DNA from: Psychromonas sp. SP041
GTDB taxonomy: Bacteria > Pseudomonadota > Gammaproteobacteria > Enterobacterales > Psychromonadaceae
Direction: 5' to 3'
Length of the DNA: 64,000 nucleotides
NCBI RefSeq assembly: GCF_000470315.2
Contig: NZ_CBRF02000016.1
Coordinates: 40,757 to 104,756, forward strand
The notes beneath the pieces are model-generated. The model was not told the DNA's origin. It did not search any database and saw only the letters and a program-made list of their open reading frames with translations. Below are positions 35,324 through 43,639 of this stretch, piece after piece; the stretch's first letter is position 1; each line of letters opens with the position of its first letter. The translations under genes and the position numbers were made by a program.

Positions 35324-35350
35324 ATTTAAATTATTTAAATTATTTAACTT
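35324..35350. repeat. Three 9-bp AT tandem repeats upstream of ypdA
   Basis: ATTTAAATT, ATTTAAATT, ATTTAACTT in direct succession, about 110 bases before the ypdA start. They probably belong to an AT-rich promoter (UP-like) region. Nothing else of note is seen in 35213-35544; a plus-strand frame at 35466-35720 is a shadow of the next gene. Confidence 0.5.
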
Positions 35351-35544
35351 TTAACGCTATGAATAATTAACGTTTTCCCTGATTCATTTCATCCATTGTA
35401 TGCTTTTTATTTTATTCGTAACTAAATTAACTCGATTACATATTGATTAAAACCTTCATGTTGTTATGGTCAGGCAAACGGTAGCGACTTTATCTAGGAA
35501 GTTACTCTATCTTATTTTCTTCTTTATTCTGATTAGGTTGTTTT

Positions 35545-35919
35545 ATGATATTAGGTTGGGCACAGCTCATTGTCGGCGTTATGTTGTGGGTTCTTGCTAT
35601 TGCAGCAGGCATTGCATGGATCGGCTTTTGTTTTGGTACGATCATCATTGGTATTCTGCTTTTATTTTTTGCTCCTCGTATTCTTATTTTCCCTACCGCC
35701 TTTATTTCCGTGTTTGCTAATGGTTTTTTACTGGTTGGGTTAGTTAATATTAAGAAAGGGGCGCGAGATAAAGATATTATCGATTCAGAAGCTGAATGGG
35801 TTAAAACCGATGACGATGATGATGATTACAACAATGACCACAGTGATAACAAGAACAATGGTCATAATAATAAAGAACCAATCGCAGGGCTTCTTGAAAA
35901 TAAGAAAGATAAAGAATAA
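35545..35919 (+). CDS. Small membrane protein with acidic Asp/Asn-rich tail
   Basis: 124 residues. Two or three hydrophobic segments at about 5-28, 28-45 and 50-68, then a charged tail with a run of six Asp at about 89-94 followed by Asn/Asp/His/Lys-rich sequence. The tail is probably disordered and could bind cations. TTAGG lies before the ATG. No family recognised. The cupin gene follows after 48 bases, so they may be co-transcribed. Confidence 0.65.
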   Translation: MILGWAQLIVGVMLWVLAIAAGIAWIGFCFGTIIIGILLLFFAPRILIFPTAFISVFANGFLLVGLVNIKKGARDKDIIDSEAEWVKTDDDDDDYNNDHSDNKNNGHNNKEPIAGLLENKKDKE

Positions 35920-35967
35920 AGCTTGATAGACTATTAAGCTAAAAATAACAGCTAAAATGGAAGAACA

Positions 35968-36279
35968 ATGGAAATAACCAGAGGCAAGGAATTCAAGTCA
36001 GATAAAGCTTGGGGCGCAAAAGACATTGCTAATATGAATGGCATTACGACCCGTTTACATTGGACAGACAAAGCCTATAAGTGGCACGTAAACGATGGGC
36101 AAGAAGTGTTTGTGGTGTTAGATGGGGTTGTTGAAATGTTTTATAAAGAAAATGGAATAGATCAATCTTGCATTCTTAATTCAGGAGATATTTTTTATGC
36201 GTCTATTGGCACAGAGCATGTTGCCCACCCAAAAGGAGAAGCAAGAATATTGGTTGTTGAGTCAGAAGGTAGTGTCTAA
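35968..36279 (+). CDS. Single-domain cupin protein
   Basis: 103 residues forming one cupin barrel. First motif region: WHVNDGQEVFVVLDGVVEM with His and Glu as candidate metal ligands. Second: GDIFYASIGTEHVAHP with His ligands. GGAAGA precedes the ATG. Small cupins of this sort range from isomerases to sugar- or metal-binding proteins; function cannot be assigned from sequence. Confidence 0.85.
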   Translation: MEITRGKEFKSDKAWGAKDIANMNGITTRLHWTDKAYKWHVNDGQEVFVVLDGVVEMFYKENGIDQSCILNSGDIFYASIGTEHVAHPKGEARILVVESEGSV

Positions 36280-36308
36280 CTCATCTGTTCATTATTGGCA
36301 GTACTAAG

Positions 36309-36527
36309 CTATAACTCTTTCTGGCATTCCTTAACACTAAGGCCTTTTAGAAAGCTTTGTTTTATTTTTTGTTCTTGTGATTCTGATAGTATGAATGGCA
36401 TTTGTTTACTGTTAGTCGCTAATTGGCGGATAATACGACGGCGATATATTGCTAAACGATTGATGTGCATGAATAAACCTGATCCTGCAAATACGAGTAC
36501 GCCACAAATTATATAAAAAATTAGCAT
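36309..36527 (-). CDS. Small membrane protein with basic tail
   Basis: 72 residues: one transmembrane helix (2-20), then a strongly basic stretch (RLAIYRRRIIRQL) and a soluble helix. The start is well supported by AAGGAG seven bases before the ATG. Family unknown. It lies convergent to the cupin gene and divergent from the DMT transporter. Confidence 0.7.
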   Translation of the reverse strand: MLIFYIICGVLVFAGSGLFMHINRLAIYRRRIIRQLATNSKQMPFILSESQEQKIKQSFLKGLSVKECQKEL

Positions 36528-36610
36528 GTTATCTCCTTCGTTTATTTATACTTAGAACAGTGTCTCACATCATTTTACTTAGTTAAAACTTTATTCAAGG
36601 AAGAATAAGT

Positions 36611-37489
36611 ATGTCGTTAGCGAGTGTCTTACGATTAGTGTTATTAGCTTCGATTTGGGGTGGATCGTTCTTATTCATGCGTTTAACTGCAAATAGCTTA
36701 GGCCCTGCAGTGTTAATTGAAGGGAGAGTATTCGCTGCTGCATTATTTTTGTTGTTAATAAGCCTTTATCTTGGCCGCACATTACTTTTTACTTGCCATC
36801 TTAAGCATTTCTTTATTATTGGTGCATTTAATACGGCTTTTCCTTTTTTAATGTTCGCTTATGCAGCGCAAACATTAAATGCATCCACCTTAGCGATTCT
36901 TAATTCAACAGCTCCACTTTTTGGTGCTGTTATTGCTAGTTTATGGCAAAAAGAACCTTTGAAATTAAAAGCAGGTCTTGGGTTATTAGTTGGTATGTTA
37001 GGTGTGTCAGTATTAGTCGGTCAGCATGCAATGACGCTGGGTGAAGAGGGGCTATTAGCTATTTTAGCCTGTTTATTAGCTGCTTTTATGTATGGTGTGT
37101 CTGCTAATTATACCAAGGTAGCTCCAGTTGTAGCTCCGTTTGAAAATGCACATGGCAGTCTGTGGGCTGCGGTGATTATAGTGTTACCTTTATTGCCTTT
37201 TATGCCAATACGAGATCCTATTACCTTACCAATTAGTATGTCTGTATTAGCATTAGGTATTGTATGTACTGGTTTTGCTTATTTATTATACTTCCGATTG
37301 GTGAAAGATGACGGTCCTGCTTCTGCTTTGTCAGTTACTTTTTTAGTGCCGTTATTTGGAATTGTGTGGGGGCATCTTTTTTTAGAGGAAGCGATCGGCT
37401 TAAATACTTTATTAGGGGCTTCATTAGTTATTGTCGGTACTATTTTGGTAACCGGTTTTTCCTTTAAAAAGGCGTTAAAGAAACGTTGA
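36611..37489 (+). CDS. EamA/DMT-family transporter (RhaT/YdcZ-like)
   Basis: 292 residues, ten hydrophobic segments arranged as two EamA repeats. 'IWGGSFLFMRLTA' at the N-terminus and 'APLFGAVIASLWQKEPL' and 'FLVPLFGIVWGHLFLEEAI' at equivalent places in each half are typical of drug/metabolite exporters. AAGGAAG ribosome-binding site. Substrate unknown; many relatives export amino acids or other metabolites. Confidence 0.9.
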   Translation: MSLASVLRLVLLASIWGGSFLFMRLTANSLGPAVLIEGRVFAAALFLLLISLYLGRTLLFTCHLKHFFIIGAFNTAFPFLMFAYAAQTLNASTLAILNSTAPLFGAVIASLWQKEPLKLKAGLGLLVGMLGVSVLVGQHAMTLGEEGLLAILACLLAAFMYGVSANYTKVAPVVAPFENAHGSLWAAVIIVLPLLPFMPIRDPITLPISMSVLALGIVCTGFAYLLYFRLVKDDGPASALSVTFLVPLFGIVWGHLFLEEAIGLNTLLGASLVIVGTILVTGFSFKKALKKR

Positions 37490-37609
37490 ATATTCAGTAC
37501 AGTAGTATAGTCTGGATAATTATTTTTATGTTTACACTATTATGTTAAGTAACAGATAAATTTAATATGAAATTTTTATTTTTATAATAAATTCATCTAC
37601 TTGCTATAA

Positions 37610-38152
37610 ATGGAATTTAATTTGCAAAATATATTGTTTGTTCGTTTAAGACTTTTCTTAATTATTTTATCAGGTGTTTTGTCAACGCCTTCCATAATGG
37701 CTAATCCCTTCGATTTATTCTCAGTTAATACGGGGTCATTTCTATATCATGCACTTCCACCTGACTCAGATTCAACTCAATACTTTAATAATCAATACTT
37801 TTCTATAGAGCGTAAGCTTAATGCTGATTCTGATTACAGTATATTAGTGGGTACCTTTATCAACAGCCAAAATAATCGCTGTGCGTTGTTAGGTGTCCGT
37901 AAAGATTGGTATCGAATTAATGATAAGTTGGTGATTAAAGGTGTTTATACTTATGCTGGTGAGTTTTTTATAGATGCTTTTGATAATTGTGGTGATGATG
38001 GCTTTTATCAAGATATGAAAGACAATACAGGTCTTGCTTTTGCCCCATATATTTATCATGCCGCTCAATACAACTTTACTGATTATTTTGGCGTCGAAGG
38101 AGGGGTAATATTACCTGGTATTTTATTGATGAGTGTGCAGTGGAGTTTTTAA
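37610..38152 (+). CDS. Predicted small outer-membrane beta-barrel protein
   Basis: 180 residues. A signal peptide (about 1-31, cleaved at IMA-NPF), then alternating-hydrophobicity strands: YFSIERKL, YSILVGTFI, CALLGVRKDWY, LVIKGVYTYAGEFF, GLAFAPYIYHAAQY, FGVEGGVI, ILLMSVQWSF. The final residue is Phe preceded by strand-like sequence, which is the outer-membrane insertion signal. Two Cys (about 84 and 125) could form a loop disulfide. The size suggests an eight-stranded barrel. No family name can be given. No good ribosome-binding site is visible before ATG 37610. Confidence 0.7.
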   Translation: MEFNLQNILFVRLRLFLIILSGVLSTPSIMANPFDLFSVNTGSFLYHALPPDSDSTQYFNNQYFSIERKLNADSDYSILVGTFINSQNNRCALLGVRKDWYRINDKLVIKGVYTYAGEFFIDAFDNCGDDGFYQDMKDNTGLAFAPYIYHAAQYNFTDYFGVEGGVILPGILLMSVQWSF

Positions 38153-38223
38153 TTATATTGTTGTATTAGTTGGTTTATTTTAAAAAATACTGAATCCTAT
38201 AAGTGCTTAATTTAAAGCTGATT

Positions 38224-38252
38224 AGGTGTCTGATAAACAACCACAGACACCT
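38224..38252. terminator. Hairpin between convergent genes
   Basis: AGGTGTCTG and CAGACACCT pair over 9 bp with an 11-base loop, followed by TTT on the plus strand and preceded by A/T-rich DNA. A shared terminator for the beta-barrel and hydratase genes is likely. Confidence 0.65.
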
Positions 38253-38265
38253 TTCAAAAACTATT

Positions 38266-39042
38266 TTATAGCGCTTTAAACTCTACATTATACTTTCCTA
38301 AACCTTCATATTTAATCTCTGTTGATTTGATTGGTACTTCAATCGCGCCAGCATAAGAACCAGTAATAATAGCTTGGCCTTTTTCTAGGTTTAAACCATT
38401 TTTACACATGAAATCAACGAACCAGTAAATTGGTGCTTGAGCTGATAGGTTAGGGTGTTTACCGTCATAGCTTGCGTCATCGATAGATAACTTAATTTCA
38501 GCAGCATCGTATGCTTGTGCTTTAGTTATTTCTGGTCCTACAAAAATACCTTGGTTTAATAGGCAGTCTGCTTGTCTATCAGCGAAGATAAGGTCGTCGT
38601 TAGGTGCATAGCGGCGTTGTAATAGCTCTAATGCCATATGTGTAGTTGCAATTGCAGCGTCAACTTCTGCATCTGTATAACCTTCTGCGCGTGCAGGTAA
38701 ATCAGTACCTAGTACAAATGCGATTTCAGGTTCGATTAATGTTTTACCTGGTTCTGTTGATTTAACGAAACAGGTGCCACCTTGTTGTACTGTGCCTTCT
38801 AAAACAGGACCAACAATAATTTGTTCTGGGTTTAATGGAACTAAACATTTCCAACCAGCTATCTTTTTACCACTCGCTTTAACGGTTGCTGCTTGAATTG
38901 CAAGTGCATCTTCAAAGTTAGTTGGACGACATGCATCAGGTAAAATGCCACCTTTTTCGTTGCTCTCGCGGCGAGCTAATAATTCTGATGCAGCTTGTAA
39001 ACAAGCTTCTGCGCTTAATGTTTGAGTATTTTTATTAGTCAT
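38266..39042 (-). CDS. 2-keto-4-pentenoate hydratase-like enzyme (MhpD family)
   Basis: 258 residues, fumarylacetoacetate-hydrolase superfamily, MhpD branch. Visible: 'KIAGWKCLVPL', 'IEPEIAFVLGTDLPAR' with metal-binding Glu residues, 'ALELLQRRYAP' and 'IITGSYAGAIEVP'. Relatives hydrate 2-hydroxypentadienoate in aromatic catabolism or decarboxylate oxalocrotonate. No other aromatic-degradation genes are near, so the physiological substrate is open. Solitary gene. Confidence 0.85.
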   Translation of the reverse strand: MTNKNTQTLSAEACLQAASELLARRESNEKGGILPDACRPTNFEDALAIQAATVKASGKKIAGWKCLVPLNPEQIIVGPVLEGTVQQGGTCFVKSTEPGKTLIEPEIAFVLGTDLPARAEGYTDAEVDAAIATTHMALELLQRRYAPNDDLIFADRQADCLLNQGIFVGPEITKAQAYDAAEIKLSIDDASYDGKHPNLSAQAPIYWFVDFMCKNGLNLEKGQAIITGSYAGAIEVPIKSTEIKYEGLGKYNVEFKAL

Positions 39043-39225
39043 TTTAAGTCTCTTTTAAATACAGGCTATCGCCATGAATTGTGAATTAATTATAAGTATA
39101 TTAACGTCAAAGCGATCGAAAAGTTAGTATTTGTATGACTTTTTAAATAGTTTGTTATCAAAATTAGATTTAAAGCGTAGTGATGGAACTAATGCAGATA
39201 GTTTTTCATTGAAATTAGATATTTT

Positions 39226-39477
39226 TTGGCTGTTTATTTATCATTAATCTTGTATGAAAGTTTAGTGGTGCTTTTGTTCGTCTTTTTATCGATGACTTTT
39301 TATATGATCAGGCATGGGAAAGGGGCGATTGGTGAAAAGGTACTTTGGGTGATTTTTTCAGTGGCGTTATATAGAAGTATCATAGATAGTTCACTGTTAA
39401 GCTCTCTATCATTAGTGCTCACAGCGATTAGCGACAACTTACTAACAAGTCAAATAATGGACTATCTAACTTGTTAG
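39226..39477 (+). CDS. Doubtful hydrophobic open frame
   Basis: 83 codons from TTG 39226 with two hydrophobic stretches, no ATG and no ribosome-binding site. Its 3' end coincides with a 12-bp inverted repeat. It may be non-coding, or a small membrane peptide. Listed only because nothing else accounts for this stretch. Confidence 0.2.
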   Translation: MAVYLSLILYESLVVLLFVFLSMTFYMIRHGKGAIGEKVLWVIFSVALYRSIIDSSLLSSLSLVLTAISDNLLTSQIMDYLTC

Positions 39478-39480
39478 TAA
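39439..39480. repeat. 12-bp inverted repeat downstream of exbD
   Basis: TTACTAACAAGT (39439-39450) and ACTTGTTAGTAA (39469-39480) are exact complements around an 18-base loop. No T-run follows on either strand. It lies 77 bases after exbD in minus-strand sense and may mark the 3' end of the tonB operon transcript. Confidence 0.6.
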
Positions 39481-39556
39481 CGTGACAGAGAGAAAGTTAA
39501 GGTTCTTTTATTTAGTCAGTTTTTTCATTTGACACTACCTAAACAATTCTTTTTTA

Positions 39557-39970
39557 TTACTCTTCTTCTATTAGTAATTGTGTTGCTTGGATATTATGTT
39601 GCTGTAAAAAACCAAGTAATTTCACCATGTGCTGTACTTCAGCCGTTTTATCGGCAGCAATAACCCATTGTGTTGCTGGCTTTTCTTGTACTATTTGTAT
39701 TAGTTTTTGCTGGAACACTGACCAGTCTGGAAGTTTTTCTCCATCAATCGCCCAATGTGGTTCTGAGCTTAGTATGTTAATGGTCACTGCTTTATTATCG
39801 ACGACTTGAACAGCACTTGTATCCGTTGTCGGCAAATCAACTTGTAAAGATTGTAATTTAATATTCGCAGATAGCATTAAAAACACCATTACAATAAAAA
39901 TAATATCCAATAACGGAGTAAGATCAACCTGCGGTAACTCTGATTGATTTGGACGTTGACTGCGTATCAC
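39557..39970 (-). CDS. exbD: TonB-system energising protein ExbD
   Basis: 137 residues. Short cytosolic N-terminus, one membrane helix containing the essential Asp (DLTPLLDIIFIVMVFLML), then a periplasmic domain. Works with ExbB to convert proton motive force into TonB movement. Its ATG overlaps the exbB stop by four bases. Last gene of the tonB-exbB-exbD operon. Confidence 0.95.
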   Translation of the reverse strand: MIRSQRPNQSELPQVDLTPLLDIIFIVMVFLMLSANIKLQSLQVDLPTTDTSAVQVVDNKAVTINILSSEPHWAIDGEKLPDWSVFQQKLIQIVQEKPATQWVIAADKTAEVQHMVKLLGFLQQHNIQATQLLIEEE

Positions 39971-40650
39971 GATTTTACTTCCTCAGCTTTTATTACTGTT
40001 TTAGCTGTACGTTTTTGTTCTGGGAAGCTCACACCTTGTAACCATAGATTACAAAAGTTAAGCGTAAACTCTAAACGGTAAGTTACTTTATTCGCCCATA
40101 AACCTAATAGCTGTGCGCCACAAATAGCAGGTAGAGCAATTAATAAGCCAGCAGCTGTTGTACGCATTGCGATACCTAAGCCATCGGCTAAGTCATTTGG
40201 CGTTACCGAGCCAGTTGTTAATGCAATGGCTTTAAACATTTCAATTAATCCTAATACGGTCCCTAATAAACCAAGTAATGGACTGATAACACCAATTAAG
40301 GCTAATAACTTTAAACCACTATGCAATTCTTGACGCTTATCTTGCACCCAAATACTAGCGGTGTCCTCACGTAATTGTTGGCTAAAGTGTTGGTGTGCAA
40401 ATAGCATTGCAATGCCACGCTTAGCGAGGTTCTTTTCAGTTTTTAGTTGTTGGCTAAGTAATTCTAATTGCTCGCTTTCTTTTGGATCATGTCCTGCTAA
40501 TAACTTCTTTATTTCTTTCTTACTTAATGAGCCTGAACTCAATAGTTTTAATAAACGTTCACTAATGATCATCAGTGTTAATAGAGAGCAGATAATTAAA
40601 GGCCAAGTCATTAAGCCTAGTTGTTCTTGTACTATGTTGAATAAAGTCAT
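39967..40650 (-). CDS. exbB: TonB-system proton channel ExbB
   Basis: 227 residues, MotA/TolQ/ExbB family. A first membrane helix at 13-30, a cytosolic helical region with 'AKRGIAMLFAHQHF', then two membrane helices with the conserved 'LALIGVISPLLGLLGTVLGLIEMF' and 'GIAMRTTAAGLLIALPAI'. It starts two bases after tonB, so the three genes are coupled. Confidence 0.95.
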   Translation of the reverse strand: MTLFNIVQEQLGLMTWPLIICSLLTLMIISERLLKLLSSGSLSKKEIKKLLAGHDPKESEQLELLSQQLKTEKNLAKRGIAMLFAHQHFSQQLREDTASIWVQDKRQELHSGLKLLALIGVISPLLGLLGTVLGLIEMFKAIALTTGSVTPNDLADGLGIAMRTTAAGLLIALPAICGAQLLGLWANKVTYRLEFTLNFCNLWLQGVSFPEQKRTAKTVIKAEEVKS

Positions 40651-40652
40651 TG

Positions 40653-41426
40653 TTAATCCAGTTTAAAGCTAATAGGTATGTAAATACGGTGTGCGATACT
40701 TTTGCCATTGATGGTATGAGGAGAAAACTTCCATTTTTTAATTGCTTTTAGAGCAGCTACATCAAGCACTTTTGCGCCTGATGAGTCCTTCAGCAATAAT
40801 TTCACTTGTTTGCCTTTTTCATCTAACCAGACTTCATAGGTAACCGTTCCCTCTAACCCTTTACGCTTAGCTAAACGCGGGTATTTAGGAGGTGTTGGTT
40901 TACTTAAAAAACGGCTTTTTTGTATCAGTTGTGGTTTTTCTTGTAAGCCATCACTTTTTTTCACAGTTTGTTGTTTATTTTCTGTGATCTTTTCTTTTGG
41001 TGCTTTTTTGGTTTCAGTCGGTGCTGCTTTAGCAATCGGTTCTTTAGGCTCAACTACTTTTTCAGTTGGTTTCTTGACGGGAGCCGGTTTCTTTTCAACT
41101 TTTGCAATGACTTTTTTGGGCGTCTCTTTTTTAACTTTTTTAGTCACTGTTTTTTGTTTAACAATACGCTTTTTGACTGTTTTTTTAACCGGTTTTTTCG
41201 TTTCTACTTTTTTAGGTGTCGGTGTTTCGACAACCGGTTGAGGTTTCTCTGGAACAGGCGTTTCTACTTTTTTTGGAGTAGGCTTTATTGGCGTCGCAAA
41301 ACTAATGCTAACGCTTTGTGTTTGCTGGCTGAGAGGCAGTGCCATTACTGGTTGATCTAGTAATGGTGAAAAGATTAAAAAATGGATCGCAACAGATAAA
41401 AAACCCGCACTGATATAACGAAACAT
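40653..41426 (-). CDS. tonB: TonB energy-transducing protein
   Basis: 257 residues. N-terminal membrane anchor (8-24), a long Pro/Lys/Glu/Val-rich periplasm-spanning region (about 50-170, many KKV, KTV and PKK units) and a C-terminal TonB domain: PPKYPRLAKRKGLEGTVTYEVWLDEKG and AALKAIKKWKFSP. Lies divergent from hutZ, which points to use in heme uptake. A Fur-like site is found 75 bases before the start. Confidence 0.95.
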   Translation of the reverse strand: MFRYISAGFLSVAIHFLIFSPLLDQPVMALPLSQQTQSVSISFATPIKPTPKKVETPVPEKPQPVVETPTPKKVETKKPVKKTVKKRIVKQKTVTKKVKKETPKKVIAKVEKKPAPVKKPTEKVVEPKEPIAKAAPTETKKAPKEKITENKQQTVKKSDGLQEKPQLIQKSRFLSKPTPPKYPRLAKRKGLEGTVTYEVWLDEKGKQVKLLLKDSSGAKVLDVAALKAIKKWKFSPHTINGKSIAHRIYIPISFKLD

Positions 41427-41500
41427 AGGGCCAGAACTCCATACAAAAAAACAAAATAGATGTAACGATACTTATTATCAACTAATTCAATTATGAGATC

Positions 41501-41519
41501 AATTATCATTTACATTATC
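41501..41519 (-). promoter_or_regulatory. Probable Fur site in the tonB-hutZ divergent region
   Basis: AATTATCATTTACATTATC agrees with the Fur consensus at about 13 of 19 positions and lies in the 330-base region between two heme/iron-uptake transcripts. It is nearer to tonB. A second site nearer to hutZ was not recognised. Confidence 0.5.
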
Positions 41520-41640
41520 TTTTTGTCTTTAATGAGATATTTTTACTTTTATAGTGATAATTCGTATTCTTTTTTGTTTTTTAATGGAATTTACTGGCTA
41601 GTGTAGTTAATTCATACTTTATTAAACTATATTGAGTGAT

Positions 41641-41660
41641 GTCTAAGTTAGTCTAAGTGA
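41641..41660. repeat. Tandem 10-bp repeat in the hutZ upstream region
   Basis: GTCTAAGTTA followed directly by GTCTAAGTGA, 97 bases before hutZ. The 10-base period places both on one face of the helix, so a regulator site is possible; chance is not excluded. Confidence 0.4.
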
Positions 41661-41756
41661 GTTTACAGATCGTTTAATTTGAAGTTTAAAGTGTGAATTT
41701 GTTAAATACATCGTCGAATTGAATCAATGTTAGTGCTTAAATCATAGGAAAGTGTA

Positions 41757-42293
41757 ATGGGGCAATCATCAATAAAACAACAATATTTACGTGAACTATT
41801 AGATCCTGAAATTCGTGCTTTTATGAGCAGTAAAAAAACATTACAGCTAGCCACAGTGGATGCTAATGGGCGACCTAATATCAGTTATGCACCATTTATT
41901 CATGATGCAGACGGTTATTATGTATTAATTTCAGAAATGGCTCGACATACTCAAAATATATTCGCTAATCCAGTCGCTTCTTTAATGATGATTGAAGATG
42001 AGTCAAACGCGAGTAATTTGTATGCAAGAACGCGATTAACTTTTGATGCGCATGTACAGATAGTTTCACGTGAAACTGATAAATGGTCTGAAATAATCCC
42101 TTTGATGATTGAAAGGTTAGGCAATACTGCTGAGTTGTTGGCTCAACTTGGTGACTTTCATTTAATTCAGTTAAAAATCGAGGAAGGATTATTTGTTAAA
42201 GGGTTTGGGCAAGCATATAAAGTGTCATCGGATGATTTAGTGGATTTTGTACACTTAAAAAAAGGCCATACTTCACTTGATGAAAATGATTAA
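41757..42293 (+). CDS. hutZ: Heme utilization protein HutZ
   Basis: 178 residues, split-barrel FMN-binding fold, closely related to Vibrio HutZ: KTLQLATVDANGRPNISYAPF, YVLISEMARHTQNI, SLMMIEDE, and the ending GLFVKGFGQAYKVSSDDLVDFVHL. HutZ binds heme and degrades it to release iron in the cytoplasm. In Vibrio the gene clusters with hutW, hutX and tonB1-exbB1-exbD1; here hutW and hutX are missing. AGGA lies before the ATG. Expected to be iron-repressed. Confidence 0.92.
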   Translation: MGQSSIKQQYLRELLDPEIRAFMSSKKTLQLATVDANGRPNISYAPFIHDADGYYVLISEMARHTQNIFANPVASLMMIEDESNASNLYARTRLTFDAHVQIVSRETDKWSEIIPLMIERLGNTAELLAQLGDFHLIQLKIEEGLFVKGFGQAYKVSSDDLVDFVHLKKGHTSLDEND

Positions 42294-42442
42294 ATATTTG
42301 TAAAGGTGACTTAGAAAAGAGAGTAAACCTTTTATATCCCGGTTGTGTTTCTCCTGCTATCACTAAATTGCACGTTTATTCAGATAGCTTAACTGTTAGA
42401 ATGCGTTTCGTTATTTTATTTTAGACTATCTCGGAAACTACT

Positions 42443-43639
42443 ATGTCAGAAGCTACGCTTAATACCATTGAAGATTTTTATGTATTGTTATCAAAAAGTA
42501 TTGAAAATAATCAGGTCGTTAAACTGTTATTAAGCAAATATAGAGGCGCAGATAAGAGTTTAAACCGTGTTGCAATTCGTCCTATTATTTTACAAAATGA
42601 AGCGGTACTTAGTTTTGTATATGAGCATCAAACCAACCATATTACTAAAAACTATAGTTATAAGTTGGCATTGTCTGAAATTAAATCGTTAGTCGGTGAG
42701 GATTTCAAAAGCGCTTATTTAACGTTATTAGATGCAGAAGTACAGATCGAATTTAGTAAAAAAGGTAAATTGAAAATCTCACAACATCAAGCAAAAAAAC
42801 AACAAACTGCCGTCGCAACTCATAACCGTGAAAAGAATCGTTTTGTTGATATACAACGTCCATTTTTAACGGCATTAAAGGTGACGGATAAACAGCAAAA
42901 ACTGATCCCTGCTATGTCTAATAAGTGGAAGCAAATCAATAAGTTTATTGAGGTGTTTAGCCAGGCATTGGATGTTTCCCCACATGATAAAACAACACCA
43001 CTTAATGTCGTTGATTTTGGTTCTGGTAAAGGTTATTTAACGTTTGCCATTCATGATTACCTTCGTCATACCTTAAAGAATGACGCGCAAGTGACGGGAG
43101 TGGAGTTACGCCAAGCATTAGCTGATTTATGCAATGAAACTGCATCTACTTTGGATCATCAAGGTTTAGACTTTGTTTGTGGAGATGTAAAAACGCATGC
43201 ACCAAAACAAACAGATGTAATGATTGCATTGCATGCTTGTGATGTCGCTACTGACTATGCCATTCATTATGGTATTCGTGCGAATGCGAGCATCATCATG
43301 TGTTCACCTTGTTGTCATAAGCAAATTCGTCCGCAAATGCAAAGTCCTGAATTATTCCAGCCAATGTTGCAATTCGGTGTTCATTTAGGTCAGCAAGCGG
43401 AAATGGTGACGGACTCATTGCGTGCGCTATTATTAGAAGCCAATGGCTATAGCACGAAAGTATTTGAGTTTATTAGCTTAGAGCATACTAATAAGAACAA
43501 GATGATCTTGGCAGTGAAAAAAGCCAAAATAAACCCTAAAGAACAAGCTAAAACGTTGACTCAAATTGCTAATATTAAAGCGTATTATGGTATTACAGAT
43601 CATTGTTTAGAAAGCTTGTTAAAAGAAAGTGCAGTGTAA
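42443..43639 (+). CDS. SAM-dependent methyltransferase (Methyltransf_32/GSTCD-like)
   Basis: 398 residues. N-terminal part (1-140) of unknown fold; catalytic Rossmann domain from about 160 with SAM motif VVDFGSGKGYLTFAIHDYL, acidic loop GVELRQ and a conserved cysteine-rich motif CSPCCHKQ near 290. That motif is typical of this little-studied family, whose substrate in bacteria is unknown. Encoded alone, 149 bases after hutZ. Confidence 0.85.
   Translation: MSEATLNTIEDFYVLLSKSIENNQVVKLLLSKYRGADKSLNRVAIRPIILQNEAVLSFVYEHQTNHITKNYSYKLALSEIKSLVGEDFKSAYLTLLDAEVQIEFSKKGKLKISQHQAKKQQTAVATHNREKNRFVDIQRPFLTALKVTDKQQKLIPAMSNKWKQINKFIEVFSQALDVSPHDKTTPLNVVDFGSGKGYLTFAIHDYLRHTLKNDAQVTGVELRQALADLCNETASTLDHQGLDFVCGDVKTHAPKQTDVMIALHACDVATDYAIHYGIRANASIIMCSPCCHKQIRPQMQSPELFQPMLQFGVHLGQQAEMVTDSLRALLLEANGYSTKVFEFISLEHTNKNKMILAVKKAKINPKEQAKTLTQIANIKAYYGITDHCLESLLKESAV

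Noticed and set aside
35466..35720. 84-codon plus-strand frame
   Set aside because: Out-of-frame shadow of the membrane protein gene at 35545, which has the better start and sensible membrane segments.
36295..36516. 73-codon plus-strand frame
   Set aside because: Antisense to the small membrane protein at 36309-36527, which has a strong ribosome-binding site.
40968..41360. 130-codon Phe/Arg-rich plus-strand frame
   Set aside because: Antisense shadow of the Lys/Pro-rich region of tonB; composition is an artefact.
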